Position numbers and translations under genes: made by a program. Source: Cerasibacillus quisquiliarum (lineage in GTDB: Bacteria; Bacillota; Bacilli; Bacillales; Amphibacillaceae). From it: 64,000 nt of DNA. This document shows, in pieces, positions 1 through 8,598 of the stretch. The notes under the pieces were generated by a model. The model was not told the DNA's origin. It did not search any database and saw only the letters and a list, made by a program, of their open reading frames with translations. The stretch spans positions 1-64,000 of the forward strand of contig NZ_JACHHA010000007.1 in NCBI RefSeq assembly GCF_014202495.1, in the 5' to 3' direction. How positions within the stretch are numbered: position 1 is the stretch's first letter; every line of letters begins with the position of its first letter.

Positions 1-95
1 TCCCGAAGGAATCTTTCTGCTTCCCGCGCTCGACTTGCATGTATTAGGCACGCCGCCAGCGTTCGTCCTGAGCCAAGATCAAACTCTCCAAAAAA
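1..95 (-). rRNA. 16S rRNA, 5' end only (partial)
   Basis: The reverse complement reads from the conserved 16S start (GAGAGTTTGATC, then GGCTCAGGACGAACGC) through the GGCGGCGTGCCTAATACATG block into variable region V1, and runs off the left edge. The 5' boundary near 95 is approximate. The V1 start (CGGGAAGCAG...CCTTCGGG) is the type seen in the Virgibacillus/Oceanobacillus group of Bacillaceae, from memory. The universal 27F site carries T where C or A is usual (GATCTTGGCTCAG). The gene is transcribed leftward out of the window, so it is the first gene of an rrn operon. Confidence 0.95.
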
Positions 96-233
96 AGAGT
101 TATTTTAAACGTATAAACGTTTATCTTAGCAATTTAATTAAAGAAAAACAGGGTTGTTTTTCTTGACATTACTGGTTGTTCTGTTCAGTTTTCAAAGTGC
201 AATTTCTTCTCGCTCTAAAAGCGCGACTCTTAT

Positions 234-263
234 ATAATAGCATACTTCACTGAGCAAAGTCAA
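234..263 (-). promoter_or_regulatory. rrn operon promoter
   Basis: On the minus strand a -35 TTGACT (263-258) and a -10 TATTAT (239-234) are separated by 18 bp, about 140 bp upstream of the 16S start. The transcribed leader between them and the 16S contains the GAAAACTGAACA segment usual for Bacillaceae rRNA leaders. A second upstream promoter is not obvious. Confidence 0.7.
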
Positions 264-597
264 GAGTTTTTTAAAAGCATTTTTATTTTTAATTTATAAT
301 TCGCTTTTTTTGGCGACAAATAAGACTTTATCATGATTGAAATGGAAAGTCAACAGCTTTTTTATTTTCTACATCGCTCTTCCAAACATTTTGTTTTATA
401 ACTCCCTTACATTATAGATATGTTCATCAATAATCCTATTTAATTATGAAAAATATAAAAATACGTCTCTATAAATAACAAAGATAAAGTAAATCTATTT
501 ACATTAAGGTACAAATAGATGTAGGATATAACATGAGTTAGTAACAATTGATAATATATTTATGCTATAGCTATATAAAATTAGGAGGACTTCTGAC
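264..597. other. Intergenic region between rrn promoter and ygzB
   Basis: AT-rich spacer with no credible ORF. It holds one 8-bp inverted repeat (ATCTATTT at 493-500, AAATAGAT at 513-520) about 80 bp upstream of ygzB, which could be an operator or a weak hairpin. No well-spaced promoter for ygzB was found. Confidence 0.4.
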
Positions 598-993
598 ATG
601 TCAAAGCTCGTCTATTCAAGTAAAATAAATAAAATAAGAACTTTTGCCTTGATTCTTATCTTCGCTGGAATTATTCTGATGTATATTGGTATTCTTTTTA
701 AGAAGACAGAATGGCTTATGCTTACATTTTTTGTATTAGGTGTTATAAGTGTTATTTTAAGTGTGGTTATTTATTTATGGATTGGTATGCTTTCACTTAA
801 AGCCGTTCCAATCATTTGTCCAACTTGCGAAAAGCCGACTAAAATGTTAGGACGTGTTGATGCTTGTATGCATTGTAAACAACCACTTACATTAGATAAA
901 GACTTAGAAGGTCTAGAGTTTGATGAACGATATAATAAACGGACATACTTAAAAGAAGTAAAAAAGTCGAAGGAACAAAACATAAAAGAATAA
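598..993 (+). CDS. ygzB: UPF0295 membrane protein YgzB
   Basis: 131 residues, close throughout to B. subtilis YgzB (about 117 aa). The N-terminal motif [13 protein letters not shown] is near-identical, followed by two hydrophobic segments (about residues 14-33 and 40-63) and a C-terminal zinc-ribbon-like part with [17 protein letters not shown] and CMHC (two CxxC pairs). Function unknown; probably a membrane-anchored zinc-binding protein. AGGAGG 8 bp before the ATG supports the start. It sits convergent to perR as in B. subtilis and ends in a shared bidirectional terminator. Confidence 0.93.
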   Translation: MSKLVYSSKINKIRTFALILIFAGIILMYIGILFKKTEWLMLTFFVLGVISVILSVVIYLWIGMLSLKAVPIICPTCEKPTKMLGRVDACMHCKQPLTLDKDLEGLEFDERYNKRTYLKEVKKSKEQNIKE

Positions 994-1001
994 TTATAAA
1001 T

Positions 1002-1042
1002 AAAAAATCTCGATTAGTCCATCTATCTAATCGAGATTTTTT
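1002..1042. terminator. Bidirectional terminator between ygzB and perR
   Basis: A 16-bp perfect stem (AAAAAATCTCGATTAG and its complement) with a 9-nt loop and a T-run on both sides lies between two convergent genes. Confidence 0.9.
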
Positions 1043-1050
1043 CATAGAAA

Positions 1051-1515
1051 TTATTGCTTTTCTTTATCAAGTTGCTGGCATTCTTGGCAAATCCCATAGA
1101 CTTCTAGTCGATGATGCGACACATCATAGCCGGTTACTTGTGCTGCTAACTTCTCTACTTCATCAAGTGATGGATAATGGAAATCCTCAATCTTGTTGCA
1201 TTTTTCACAAATAATATGGTAATGTTCGGATGTGTTGCAATCAAATCGACTTGAAGAATCCCCGTATGTCAATTCACGCACTAACCCGACTTCCTTTAAT
1301 ACACGTAAATTGTTGTAAACAGTCGCAACACTCATGTTAGGGAATTTACCTTCGAGTGCTTTATAAATGTCATCAGCAGTTGGGTGTGTCATTGAATTTA
1401 GCAAATAATCAAGCACCGCATGACGTTGTGGTGTTATACGGACACCAGCTTTTTTTAATGTTGCTATAGATTCTTGTAATTTGTTTTCTGCCACCGTCAT
1501 GCACCTCGCTTTCAC
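1051..1515 (-). CDS. perR: Peroxide-responsive repressor PerR (Fur family)
   Basis: Metal-dependent sensor of H2O2 that represses oxidative-stress genes. Strong match to B. subtilis PerR: the winged-helix segment [16 protein letters not shown], the regulatory HHRLEVYG histidines, and the structural zinc site CEKC...CQEC (C-x2-C twice). GTG at 1515 has AGGA 7 bp upstream. ATG at 1500 also fits the family, but its GAGG would be only 3 bp away. A PerR box overlaps the likely -10 region, so autorepression is expected. It is downstream of the 2-hydroxyacid dehydrogenase gene but has its own promoter region. Confidence 0.95.
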   Translation of the reverse strand: MKARCMTVAENKLQESIATLKKAGVRITPQRHAVLDYLLNSMTHPTADDIYKALEGKFPNMSVATVYNNLRVLKEVGLVRELTYGDSSSRFDCNTSEHYHIICEKCNKIEDFHYPSLDEVEKLAAQVTGYDVSHHRLEVYGICQECQQLDKEKQ

Positions 1516-1542
1516 TTATAATTCCTAATTATATTTATTATA

Positions 1543-1557
1543 TTATAATCCTTATAA
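1543..1557 (-). promoter_or_regulatory. PerR box upstream of perR
   Basis: TTATAATCCTTATAA is a perfect TTATAA-3-TTATAA dyad and matches the PerR consensus TTATAAT-N-ATTATAA at all but one position. It overlaps a TATAAT (1547-1542) that may be the perR -10, and lies about 30 bp upstream of the start. This fits negative autoregulation as known for B. subtilis perR. Confidence 0.75.
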
Positions 1558-1658
1558 ATAGTTTACCTAAGAAACTGTATTTCTGTCAATTATCTTGTTT
1601 ATAAGTGATAATAATTATTACTAAATAATATATTGTAATCTATATAATAATATTATTG

Positions 1659-2606
1659 TTAATATCCCCTTGTCACATCTACTTCATTTAGTAAAGGTTG
1701 ATCCTTTGAGCGATACTTCTTCAAATTATCTTTAAATATATCTAAGGCTCGTGGCACATATTGTGGTGATATACCTGACAAATGTGGTGTTATTGTAATG
1801 TTTTCCTCTTTCCAAAATGGATGGTGTTCTGGTAATGGTTCTTCTTCAAATACATCTAGTATAGCATGAGCAATTTCTTTATTTCGTACTGCTTGAAGAA
1901 GGACGTCGCTCTTCACCAAATCTCCTCTTCCCATATTTAAAAATACTGCATGGTTTGGTAATAGACGGAACGATTCGTCTGTTAATAAATATTTCGTATC
2001 TGGTGTACTAGGTAAAACTGAGATAACAAAATCAGCATATGGTAATTGCTGATTTAGTTCTGAAGTTCGATATGTCTCATCAAAAAAATCTACGCGTTTT
2101 CCACTTCTTGAAATTCCTATTGTTTTCATGTGAAAAGCTTTAGCCAATCGAGCGACTTCTTGTCCGATCGCACCTGTTCCTAATATTACCATTGTTCGCC
2201 CACTTATCTCTTGCATTTTAATTGAACGATCCCATGTTGTTTTCATTTGATTTGTGATTAATGTTTTTGCTTGGCGATAAACTTGTAATAACATTGCTAT
2301 TACATATTCAGCCATCGGGATTTTATGAATACCACGAACATTTGTAACGAGAATGTTCTGTTTTTTTATTGCTTCATGTGGTAATTTATCAACACCCGCC
2401 GATAAAACCATAATCCACTTCAACTGACTCGCCATCTCAATATAATCATTCGTTAAGTCTTCCCCGAATGTAACGATAATTTCAGCTTGTGGCAAATCAG
2501 ATACAGCTTTAGATATATCATCACAAAATATAAACGTTTCATTCGGGAATGTTTGTATGAGATGACGATGATGTTTTTCGGAAATCTTTGCGGTTATTAA
2601 AATCAT
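1659..2606 (-). CDS. D-isomer-specific 2-hydroxyacid dehydrogenase family protein
   Basis: 315 residues. NAD(P)-dependent oxidoreductase that interconverts a 2-keto acid and a D-2-hydroxy acid; the substrate is unknown. The Rossmann motif GTGAIGQEVA is near residue 142. The catalytic triad is visible as Arg in NMGRGDLV, Glu in EEEPLP and His in TPHLSGIS. Length is normal for the family (310-330). GGGAG precedes the ATG by about 10 bp. In Bacillus cereus-type genomes a similar gene lies between bcp and perR (recollection). It is transcribed in the same direction as bcp upstream, behind a terminator. Confidence 0.85.
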   Translation of the reverse strand: MILITAKISEKHHRHLIQTFPNETFIFCDDISKAVSDLPQAEIIVTFGEDLTNDYIEMASQLKWIMVLSAGVDKLPHEAIKKQNILVTNVRGIHKIPMAEYVIAMLLQVYRQAKTLITNQMKTTWDRSIKMQEISGRTMVILGTGAIGQEVARLAKAFHMKTIGISRSGKRVDFFDETYRTSELNQQLPYADFVISVLPSTPDTKYLLTDESFRLLPNHAVFLNMGRGDLVKSDVLLQAVRNKEIAHAILDVFEEEPLPEHHPFWKEENITITPHLSGISPQYVPRALDIFKDNLKKYRSKDQPLLNEVDVTRGY

Positions 2607-2697
2607 TTTGCTTCATCTCCCTTTTCAATCATTATCATTTTTTCTTTCTTATATTCTGGCATGTTTACATAAAATGGACAACTATGATCCATATAAT

Positions 2698-2723
2698 AAA
2701 ACAGCTCCATTAAAGAGCTGTTT
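2698..2723 (-). terminator. Terminator of bcp
   Basis: Hairpin with a 9-bp stem (AAACAGCTC / GAGCTGTTT) and a 7-nt loop, just downstream of the bcp stop on the minus strand, with a short T-rich tail. Confidence 0.75.
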
Positions 2724-2734
2724 CGTTGTTAATG

Positions 2735-3205
2735 TTATGATAGGTGTTCCTTTACATATTGGAGTGCCTCTTTGACATGGTCCTTCACTTTGACTTTGCG
2801 ATATTCCTTTTTTAGAGTACCTTCTTTATCAATAATGAAAGTTGAACGTTCAATACCGTAATATTCGCGTCCGAACATTTTCTTCAATTTCCAGACACCA
2901 TACAACTCTGCAACTTCATGATCTTCATCCGCTAAAAGTATAAACGGTAAATCATGTTTTGCTATGAACTTTTGGTGACGCTCAACTGGATCTGGACTTA
3001 CACCGATAATGACTGTATCGCTTTCTTTAAATTCCTTGAAGTGATCGCGAAAATCACACGCCTGTGTTGTACATCCTGGGGTCATATCTTTTGGATAAAA
3101 ATATAGTATGATGTTTTTTCCTTTAAATTGTGACAGGCTTACTCTTTCTTCGTTTTGGTTTAATAAAGAAAAGTCAGGTGCTTGTTTACCTACTTCAAGT
3201 GTCAT
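2735..3205 (-). CDS. bcp: Thiol peroxidase Bcp (peroxiredoxin Q)
   Basis: Reduces hydroperoxides with a catalytic cysteine. The PGCTTQACDFRD motif gives the peroxidatic Cys45 and a probable resolving Cys50. The C-terminal VKVKDHVKEAL matches B. subtilis YgaF. Start: MTLEVGKQAPDFSL aligns with the family, and GGAGGG sits 8 bp upstream of ATG 3205; a tandem ATG at 3208 is equally readable. Proximity to perR is conserved in Bacillus and fits a peroxide-defence role. No PerR box was seen directly upstream. Confidence 0.92.
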   Translation of the reverse strand: MTLEVGKQAPDFSLLNQNEERVSLSQFKGKNIILYFYPKDMTPGCTTQACDFRDHFKEFKESDTVIIGVSPDPVERHQKFIAKHDLPFILLADEDHEVAELYGVWKLKKMFGREYYGIERSTFIIDKEGTLKKEYRKVKVKDHVKEALQYVKEHLS

Positions 3206-3430
3206 CATGAATCCCTCCATATCTTATCTAATTAAAGCATAACGTATTCATGTTCTATTTCCTAGAAAAATGACATAATATCATTAAAGACGGACATGCC
3301 CACTCAATATGGAATAAGTATAACGATCAATTGTTTATTTTTTTAAAGCAATAAGGTATGATAAAATAAAATTGAATAACAACGCTTGTTCAAAACGTAT
3401 CACCATGATACAAGAAAAGAGGTTTTGTTA

Positions 3431-4306
3431 ATGAGAAAAAGACGTTTCTGGCTTATCTTACTTGTAGCATTATTACTTTTTCCAATAACTGCATCAGCTG
3501 ATTTAATTGCTGGAGAAGAGATTATCACTTTAGGTGAAGATTTATCACCAAGCGATAAGCAAAAAATGTTAGATGAATTCGGTATTTCTGAAAATGATGT
3601 GGACATCGTTTACGTTACAAATGAAGAAGAACATAAATATTTAGGTGAATTTATTCCCGCCAGTCAAATAGGTTCGAATGCTATTTCATCCGCTAAAATT
3701 ACAATAGGAAATAAAGGTGATGGAATTGTCGTTGAGACTAAAAACATCACATATATTTCAAATGATATGTACGTTAATGCTCTTGCAACTGCTGGGATAG
3801 AAGATGCCAAAATTCAAATTTCAGCACCTTTCCAAGTTTCAGGTACGGGAGCATTAACAGGCATCATCAAGGCTTATGAAGTTCAAAGTGGTGAAAAGAT
3901 TGATGAAGAGCAAAAATTAATAGCAAATGAAGAAATGGTATTAACATCAGACCTCGTGAAAGACGGTGTTGATGAGGAAAACGCTACGGAATTTTTTAGA
4001 AAAGTAAAGGAAAGAATTTCTGAAGAAAATCCAAAATCTGATCAAGATATTCGGACAATTATTCAAGAAGTCGCGAAAGAATTAGGTATTACATTAGATG
4101 ACCAACTATTAGACAAACTTGTTGAGCTATTTAAAAAAATAAAAGACTTAAATATCGATTGGAATAAAGTAAACGATACATTGAAATCAGCTAAAGACAA
4201 ATGGGATGATTTCGTATCAAGCGAAGAGGGTAAAGGTATAATAGACGCGATCGTCAACTTCTTTAAAGCGGTTTGGAATTGGTTCATATCAGTCTTTTCT
4301 AAATAA
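3431..4306 (+). CDS. ypuA: Exported DUF1002 protein, YpuA-like
   Basis: 291 residues with a clear signal peptide (MRKRRFWLI..., cleavage near ITASA-D). The body closely resembles B. subtilis YpuA (DUF1002): ITLGEDLSPSDKQKMLDEFG, VTNEEEHKYLG, AQFGSNAIS-type and FQVSGTGALTGIIKAYE segments, with the IDWNKVNDTLKSAKDKW region and a hydrophobic Trp-rich C-terminus. Function unknown; it acts outside the membrane or at the envelope. AAGAGG upstream supports ATG 3431. It occupies the place where B. subtilis has ygaE and gsaB between ygaD and bcp. Confidence 0.85.
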   Translation: MRKRRFWLILLVALLLFPITASADLIAGEEIITLGEDLSPSDKQKMLDEFGISENDVDIVYVTNEEEHKYLGEFIPASQIGSNAISSAKITIGNKGDGIVVETKNITYISNDMYVNALATAGIEDAKIQISAPFQVSGTGALTGIIKAYEVQSGEKIDEEQKLIANEEMVLTSDLVKDGVDEENATEFFRKVKERISEENPKSDQDIRTIIQEVAKELGITLDDQLLDKLVELFKKIKDLNIDWNKVNDTLKSAKDKWDDFVSSEEGKGIIDAIVNFFKAVWNWFISVFSK

Positions 4307-4340
4307 TCAACAAGTGTCTTGTAACCAAAGTGATTAATTA

Positions 4341-4383
4341 AAACGGTTTTAGCTCAATATAAAAGAGCTAAAACCGTTTTTTG
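4341..4383 (+). terminator. Terminator of the ypuA-like gene
   Basis: 15-bp stem (AAACGGTTTTAGCTC / GAGCTAAAACCGTTT) with a 9-nt loop followed by TTTTTTG. A strong intrinsic terminator about 35 bp after the stop codon. Confidence 0.9.
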
Positions 4384-4595
4384 TTATTAAATATCTTAGT
4401 AACAGTATTTTAAAGTATCACAGAAAAGGATTGAATCAATTAAATAAGTTGTTTCACTCCTTTTATTCATTGTTTAAGAATCGTAATGTACTTGTCTCGT
4501 TTTGTAATATTTAAAAACGCCAACATGTCATTTTAAATATTAGCATTCATACAGCGTAAAACATGCCGTAACAATCAATTTGTATGTCTTTTTTC

Positions 4596-6371
4596 TTAAA
4601 CATGATGAACGGGTACCGTTGCTTCGTTCTTTAAATTTTGAACTTGATATAAATCGTAATAACTACCACGTTTTTCCATTAGTTGTTCATGTGAACCGAC
4701 TTCAACTATCTCTCCATTCTCTATAACAACAATTCGATCAGCGTGGGTTATCGTCGCTAAACGGTGAGCAACGATAAAAGTCGTCCGATTGGAAGCTAAC
4801 TTCTCCATCGCTTCTTGAATCATATGTTCACTTTCTAAATCTAACGCAGATGTTGCTTCATCGAAAATAAGAATCGGAGGATTTTTTAAAAAGACACGTG
4901 CAATGGCTACACGTTGCCTTTGTCCACCAGATAACTTTACTCCTCTTTCACCGACCAATGTTTGATAACCATGTGGTAGATTCATAATAAAGTCATGGGC
5001 ATTCGCTGCTTTAGCAGCAGCAATGACCTCTTCGTCTGTTGCGCTTGGATTTCCCATGCGGATATTCATAGCAATAGATTCACTAAATAAAATATTATCT
5101 TGTAAAACCATTCCTATTTTATCTCTTAATGTACGGACTTTTACATCTCGAATATCTTTCCCATCAATACGAATGGCACCACCTGTCACATCATAAAAAC
5201 GGGGTATCAAACTAACAATCGTTGATTTTCCACCCCCACTCATGCCGACGAGTGCAATTGTTTCGCCTGCTTTCACATTAAGATTTATTCCTTTTAAGAC
5301 TTCTTGTTCTTCTGATTCATAGTAAAAATGAACTTGATCGAACTCAATATCACCTTTAACTTCATTCAACGGTTCAGCATCATCTTTATCTACGATGTCA
5401 TACGGTTCGTTTAACAGTTCGTGCACACGGTCAATTGAAGCAATGGACTGTGTTAAAACCGTTGAAGAATTAATTAATCGACGAAGTGGACTATAAACAC
5501 GATCCATAAAGCCAACAAAAGCGACCATTGTACCAAGGCTTAAATCTCCTGAAATGACTTGATAACTCGCAAAAGCAATGACTAATAACGGTGCTAAATC
5601 GGTAATTGTATTTGTAACAGCAAATGTTCTTGCATTCCAATTAATTTGGTTCATCGATTTTTGCCAGAAGTGTTCGTTTCGTTCAGCAAATTGCTCTTGT
5701 TCGTAATCTTCTAAAGCAAAGCTTCGTGTTACTGATATACCTTGGACACGCTCATGTAAATGTCCCTGTACTTCAGCTAAAGCCTGTGAACGCTCTCGTG
5801 TTGCCTTTCTTAATTTAGAGAAGAAATATTTAACAGCAAAGCCATATAACGGAAACAGTGCAATAGCTACGATTGTTAGACTAACATTCATCTTCAACAT
5901 AATAAAAATAGCGATTAATATCGTAATAAGATCAAGCCAAACATTCATTAGACCTGTTACAACAAAGTTCTTCGTTTGTTCGACATCATTTATTACCCGG
6001 GAAATGATTTCGCCTGTCTTTGTTCGAGAATAAAACGACAAACTTAGACGCTGTATATGATCAAATAGTTTATCACGTATATCAAATAAGATTCGATTGC
6101 CTACCCATTGCGCTAAATATTGACGTGCATACTCTACTGGTGGACGTAACACAAGAAAAATAATGAATGCTGATCCCATCACCCAAGCAAGTCGAGATAG
6201 CTTATCTGCATGGTTTAAGGCTTCAGCCCCAATAATATCATCAATCACATATTTCAATATGAGTGGTAACAAAAGTGGAATAGCGAATTTGATAATTCCT
6301 ATTATTATCGTCCAAAAAATGCGCCATTTATATGGTTTAACGAATTGCAAATATTGTTTAACACTATTCAT
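4596..6371 (-). CDS. ygaD: ABC exporter half-transporter, YgaD-like
   Basis: 591 residues. Fused exporter: six membrane segments in the first ~310 residues, then an ATPase with Walker A GMSGGGKST, signature LSGGQRQRVAIAR, Walker B ILIFDEATSALD and H-loop IVAHRLAT. It probably works as a homodimer exporting lipids or drugs; the substrate is unknown. Position next to ygaC matches B. subtilis ygaD (580 aa). A TYCA-like short hydrophilic tail follows the ATPase. No regulator is adjacent. Confidence 0.9.
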   Translation of the reverse strand: MNSVKQYLQFVKPYKWRIFWTIIIGIIKFAIPLLLPLILKYVIDDIIGAEALNHADKLSRLAWVMGSAFIIFLVLRPPVEYARQYLAQWVGNRILFDIRDKLFDHIQRLSLSFYSRTKTGEIISRVINDVEQTKNFVVTGLMNVWLDLITILIAIFIMLKMNVSLTIVAIALFPLYGFAVKYFFSKLRKATRERSQALAEVQGHLHERVQGISVTRSFALEDYEQEQFAERNEHFWQKSMNQINWNARTFAVTNTITDLAPLLVIAFASYQVISGDLSLGTMVAFVGFMDRVYSPLRRLINSSTVLTQSIASIDRVHELLNEPYDIVDKDDAEPLNEVKGDIEFDQVHFYYESEEQEVLKGINLNVKAGETIALVGMSGGGKSTIVSLIPRFYDVTGGAIRIDGKDIRDVKVRTLRDKIGMVLQDNILFSESIAMNIRMGNPSATDEEVIAAAKAANAHDFIMNLPHGYQTLVGERGVKLSGGQRQRVAIARVFLKNPPILIFDEATSALDLESEHMIQEAMEKLASNRTTFIVAHRLATITHADRIVVIENGEIVEVGSHEQLMEKRGSYYDLYQVQNLKNEATVPVHHV

Positions 6372-6417
6372 ATAAAGTATTCTTCCCTCTCTTCACTTTA
6401 TTCTTACAATAAGAAAG

Positions 6418-6442
6418 CCTTGCTACAAGTTATGTAACAAGG
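6418..6442 (-). terminator. Terminator of ygaC
   Basis: Hairpin CCTTG-TACA / TGTA-CAAGG with one mismatch and a 5-nt loop. On the minus strand it is followed by a T-rich stretch, between ygaC and ygaD. Confidence 0.6.
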
Positions 6443-6489
6443 AATTGATGTTTTTGTGATATATATGTCATTATATCATGAAATAACTC

Positions 6490-7020
6490 TTATGATCGGT
6501 AAGTCAAAAATCGTTCATACCAATAGTCAAGAAATCCCGGAACGAACGGTCCTTTTTTCTGATAGATCATTTGTTTTAAAATATCGATTTGCTCAAATAA
6601 AATTCGTTCAATGATTTCAGGATAATTCATCTGTTCTTTATGGAGTTCATATTCATCTTCATCTAATAATTTAATTGTCATATCAGGGTATACTTTTATA
6701 TCAAGATCATAATCAATATATTTTAAAGCACCTTGATCATATAATATTGGTGAACTCATATTGCAATAGTAATGAACACCATCCGTTCGAACAGTACCAA
6801 TGACATTAAACCAGTAATTCGAATGAAAATAACATACTGCTGGTTCCTTTGTTCTCCATGTGTAACCATCATATTCGGTTACTTTTGTTTTGTCATTAAC
6901 ACCGATATAAAACTTCTTTGTCGATTGTAAAATCATCGTTTCTTCCCAAACACGATGTAATGTACCATTATGTTTATAACTTTGAACTTCAACCCATGAC
7001 CCGATTTTTGGCGCATTCAT
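6490..7020 (-). CDS. ygaC: DUF402 nucleoside tri-/diphosphate phosphatase, YgaC
   Basis: 176 residues, the size of the Ntdp family. The order of features is conserved: [23 protein letters not shown] at the N-terminus, [19 protein letters not shown], then [30 protein letters not shown] with the acidic metal-binding residues (DYDLD), and DEDEYE. Family members hydrolyse the phosphates of NTPs and NDPs (established for Staphylococcus aureus Sa1684 and relatives). Lies in B. subtilis order between ygaD and sspE. AAGGGTGA upstream supports the ATG. Confidence 0.9.
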   Translation of the reverse strand: MNAPKIGSWVEVQSYKHNGTLHRVWEETMILQSTKKFYIGVNDKTKVTEYDGYTWRTKEPAVCYFHSNYWFNVIGTVRTDGVHYYCNMSSPILYDQGALKYIDYDLDIKVYPDMTIKLLDEDEYELHKEQMNYPEIIERILFEQIDILKQMIYQKKGPFVPGFLDYWYERFLTYRS

Positions 7021-7118
7021 AATGAGGTCACCCTTCCTAACTAACAGGTGTTTATCATATCATAACGAAATATATCTTTTTCTTCCACTTGAACGACTTT
7101 TAGAAATCTTAAATTGAA

Positions 7119-7149
7119 AAAGGGCTTTCTAGTGGGAAGAAAGCCCTTT
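7119..7149 (-). terminator. Terminator of sspE
   Basis: 12-bp perfect stem AAAGGGCTTTCT / AGAAAGCCCTTT with a 7-nt loop just past the sspE stop, followed by T-rich sequence on the minus strand. Confidence 0.88.
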
Positions 7150-7168
7150 AAAATGTGGATTGGGGAGA

Positions 7169-7345
7169 CTATTGTTTGTTTTGCTGTGACTTTTGGTTTT
7201 GCTTCTTTACATTTTGTACATCTGTTTCAGAGGCAAATTCAGTGCCAAACTGTCCTTGAGATTGTCCTTGTGCTGCTTGTTGGTTTTGTTGTTTCACCTT
7301 TTGTACATTTGTGCCTGCTTTCGACTTTTTTGATTTGTTAGCCAT
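7169..7345 (-). CDS. sspE: Gamma-type small acid-soluble spore protein
   Basis: 58 residues, very rich in Gln, Lys, Ser and Asn. It shows the gamma-SASP duplication: TNVQKVKQQNQQ...QFGTEFASETDVQNVKKQNQ, with the TEFASET germination protease site. Storage protein degraded to free amino acids on germination. ATG 7345 is preceded by GGAGGTGA at 8 bp, which decides the start. B. subtilis SspE is 84 aa, so this copy has one repeat fewer. Expression in the forespore (SigG) is expected, but no clear SigG promoter was found. Confidence 0.93.
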   Translation of the reverse strand: MANKSKKSKAGTNVQKVKQQNQQAAQGQSQGQFGTEFASETDVQNVKKQNQKSQQNKQ

Positions 7346-7432
7346 CCTTTTTTCACCTCCACATGTTCTAATCTGTCCATTTAATAAAATGTTATCCACT
7401 TTTTTTGCTGGAGGTAAAAAGACGTTTACCCC

Positions 7433-8497
7433 TTAAATATATTGCATCATCTTTTGATGCGGAACAGGAAACGGATAGTCAGCTAATGCTTCTTGAGAAA
7501 CTTGTTTCAAACGGTCATTCTCTACTTTATCAGTCGTTTTTGCTTGAAAAATCTCAATATCCCAAATAAGATGTGTAAACACGTGACGTAATTCACCTTG
7601 CTTATTCTCTAAACGTATATGTATGCCATATTTTTCATAAACATATTTTGGTAAATGTTTTAGACACACTTCTTTTATCGGTATCATTGGAAATTGCCAT
7701 AAATTAGCTAATAAACCTTCGTTCGGTCTTTTTTCAATCATAATTTGACCATGTTCATCTTGAATTAATAAAGAAATATATGATATACGTTTTTTCTTTT
7801 TTGCTTTTGATTTTACTGGAAGCCATTGTTCTATCCCTTCTGCATAGGCGCGACAATGTGATTGTACAGGACATAATAAACATTGTGGTGATTTTGGCGT
7901 ACATATTGTTGCACCTAAATCCATTATTCCTTGGTTAAAAGCAGATGGATTTTCCTTTGAAATAATTTTACCTACAACCTTTTCAAATAAACGTCTTGTT
8001 TTTGCTTGTGCAATATCGTCTTCTATCTTTAAAACACGTGAGAATACACGCATAACATTTCCATCTACGGCCGGATATGGCTCATTAAAAGCAATCGACA
8101 TAATAGCTCCACGTGTATATGGGCCTATTCCCTTTAATGTTAGCAGCTGTTTACCGTCATTTGGTACACGTCCATTATAACGAATAACGACATCTTTAAC
8201 CGCTGTATGTAGGTTACGGGCTCGAGAATAATATCCTAAACCTTCCCAAGCTTTTAAGACATCTTGTTCATCTGCTTCTGCAAGTGCTTTAGGGGTTGGA
8301 AATTGTTCAATGAATCGCTGAAAATATGGGATAACTGTATCTACTTGTGTTTGTTGAAGCATAATCTCTGATACCCAAATCTTATACGGGTCTTGATCTT
8401 TACGCCATGGAAGATCCCTTTTATACTTGTTATACCACTCTATTAAATCAATTTGGAATCGAGTTGTATCAAAACCTTCTATAAGCTTTTCTATCAT
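7433..8497 (-). CDS. mutY: Adenine DNA glycosylase MutY
   Basis: 354 residues. Removes adenine mispaired with 8-oxoguanine. The helix-hairpin-helix LKGIGPYTRGAI is followed by catalytic Asp145 (PAVDGNVMRV). The proton donor Glu44 is in WVSEIMLQQTQ. The 4Fe-4S cluster cysteines are C199, C206, C209 and C215 (C-x6-C-x2-C-x5-C). The C-terminal half (about 225-354) is the NUDIX-like 8-oxoG recognition domain. It is divergent from yfhP as in B. subtilis, where it is called yfhQ. AAGGGTGA upstream supports the ATG. Confidence 0.95.
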   Translation of the reverse strand: MIEKLIEGFDTTRFQIDLIEWYNKYKRDLPWRKDQDPYKIWVSEIMLQQTQVDTVIPYFQRFIEQFPTPKALAEADEQDVLKAWEGLGYYSRARNLHTAVKDVVIRYNGRVPNDGKQLLTLKGIGPYTRGAIMSIAFNEPYPAVDGNVMRVFSRVLKIEDDIAQAKTRRLFEKVVGKIISKENPSAFNQGIMDLGATICTPKSPQCLLCPVQSHCRAYAEGIEQWLPVKSKAKKKKRISYISLLIQDEHGQIMIEKRPNEGLLANLWQFPMIPIKEVCLKHLPKYVYEKYGIHIRLENKQGELRHVFTHLIWDIEIFQAKTTDKVENDRLKQVSQEALADYPFPVPHQKMMQYI

Positions 8498-8598
8498 AAT
8501 TTGTCACCCTTTGTGATACAATAATACTATTGAACATCGTCTTTTTAGCTATTCTTACTAAATATTAATGCGTCATTCCTGAGGAGGAAATTATTTAA

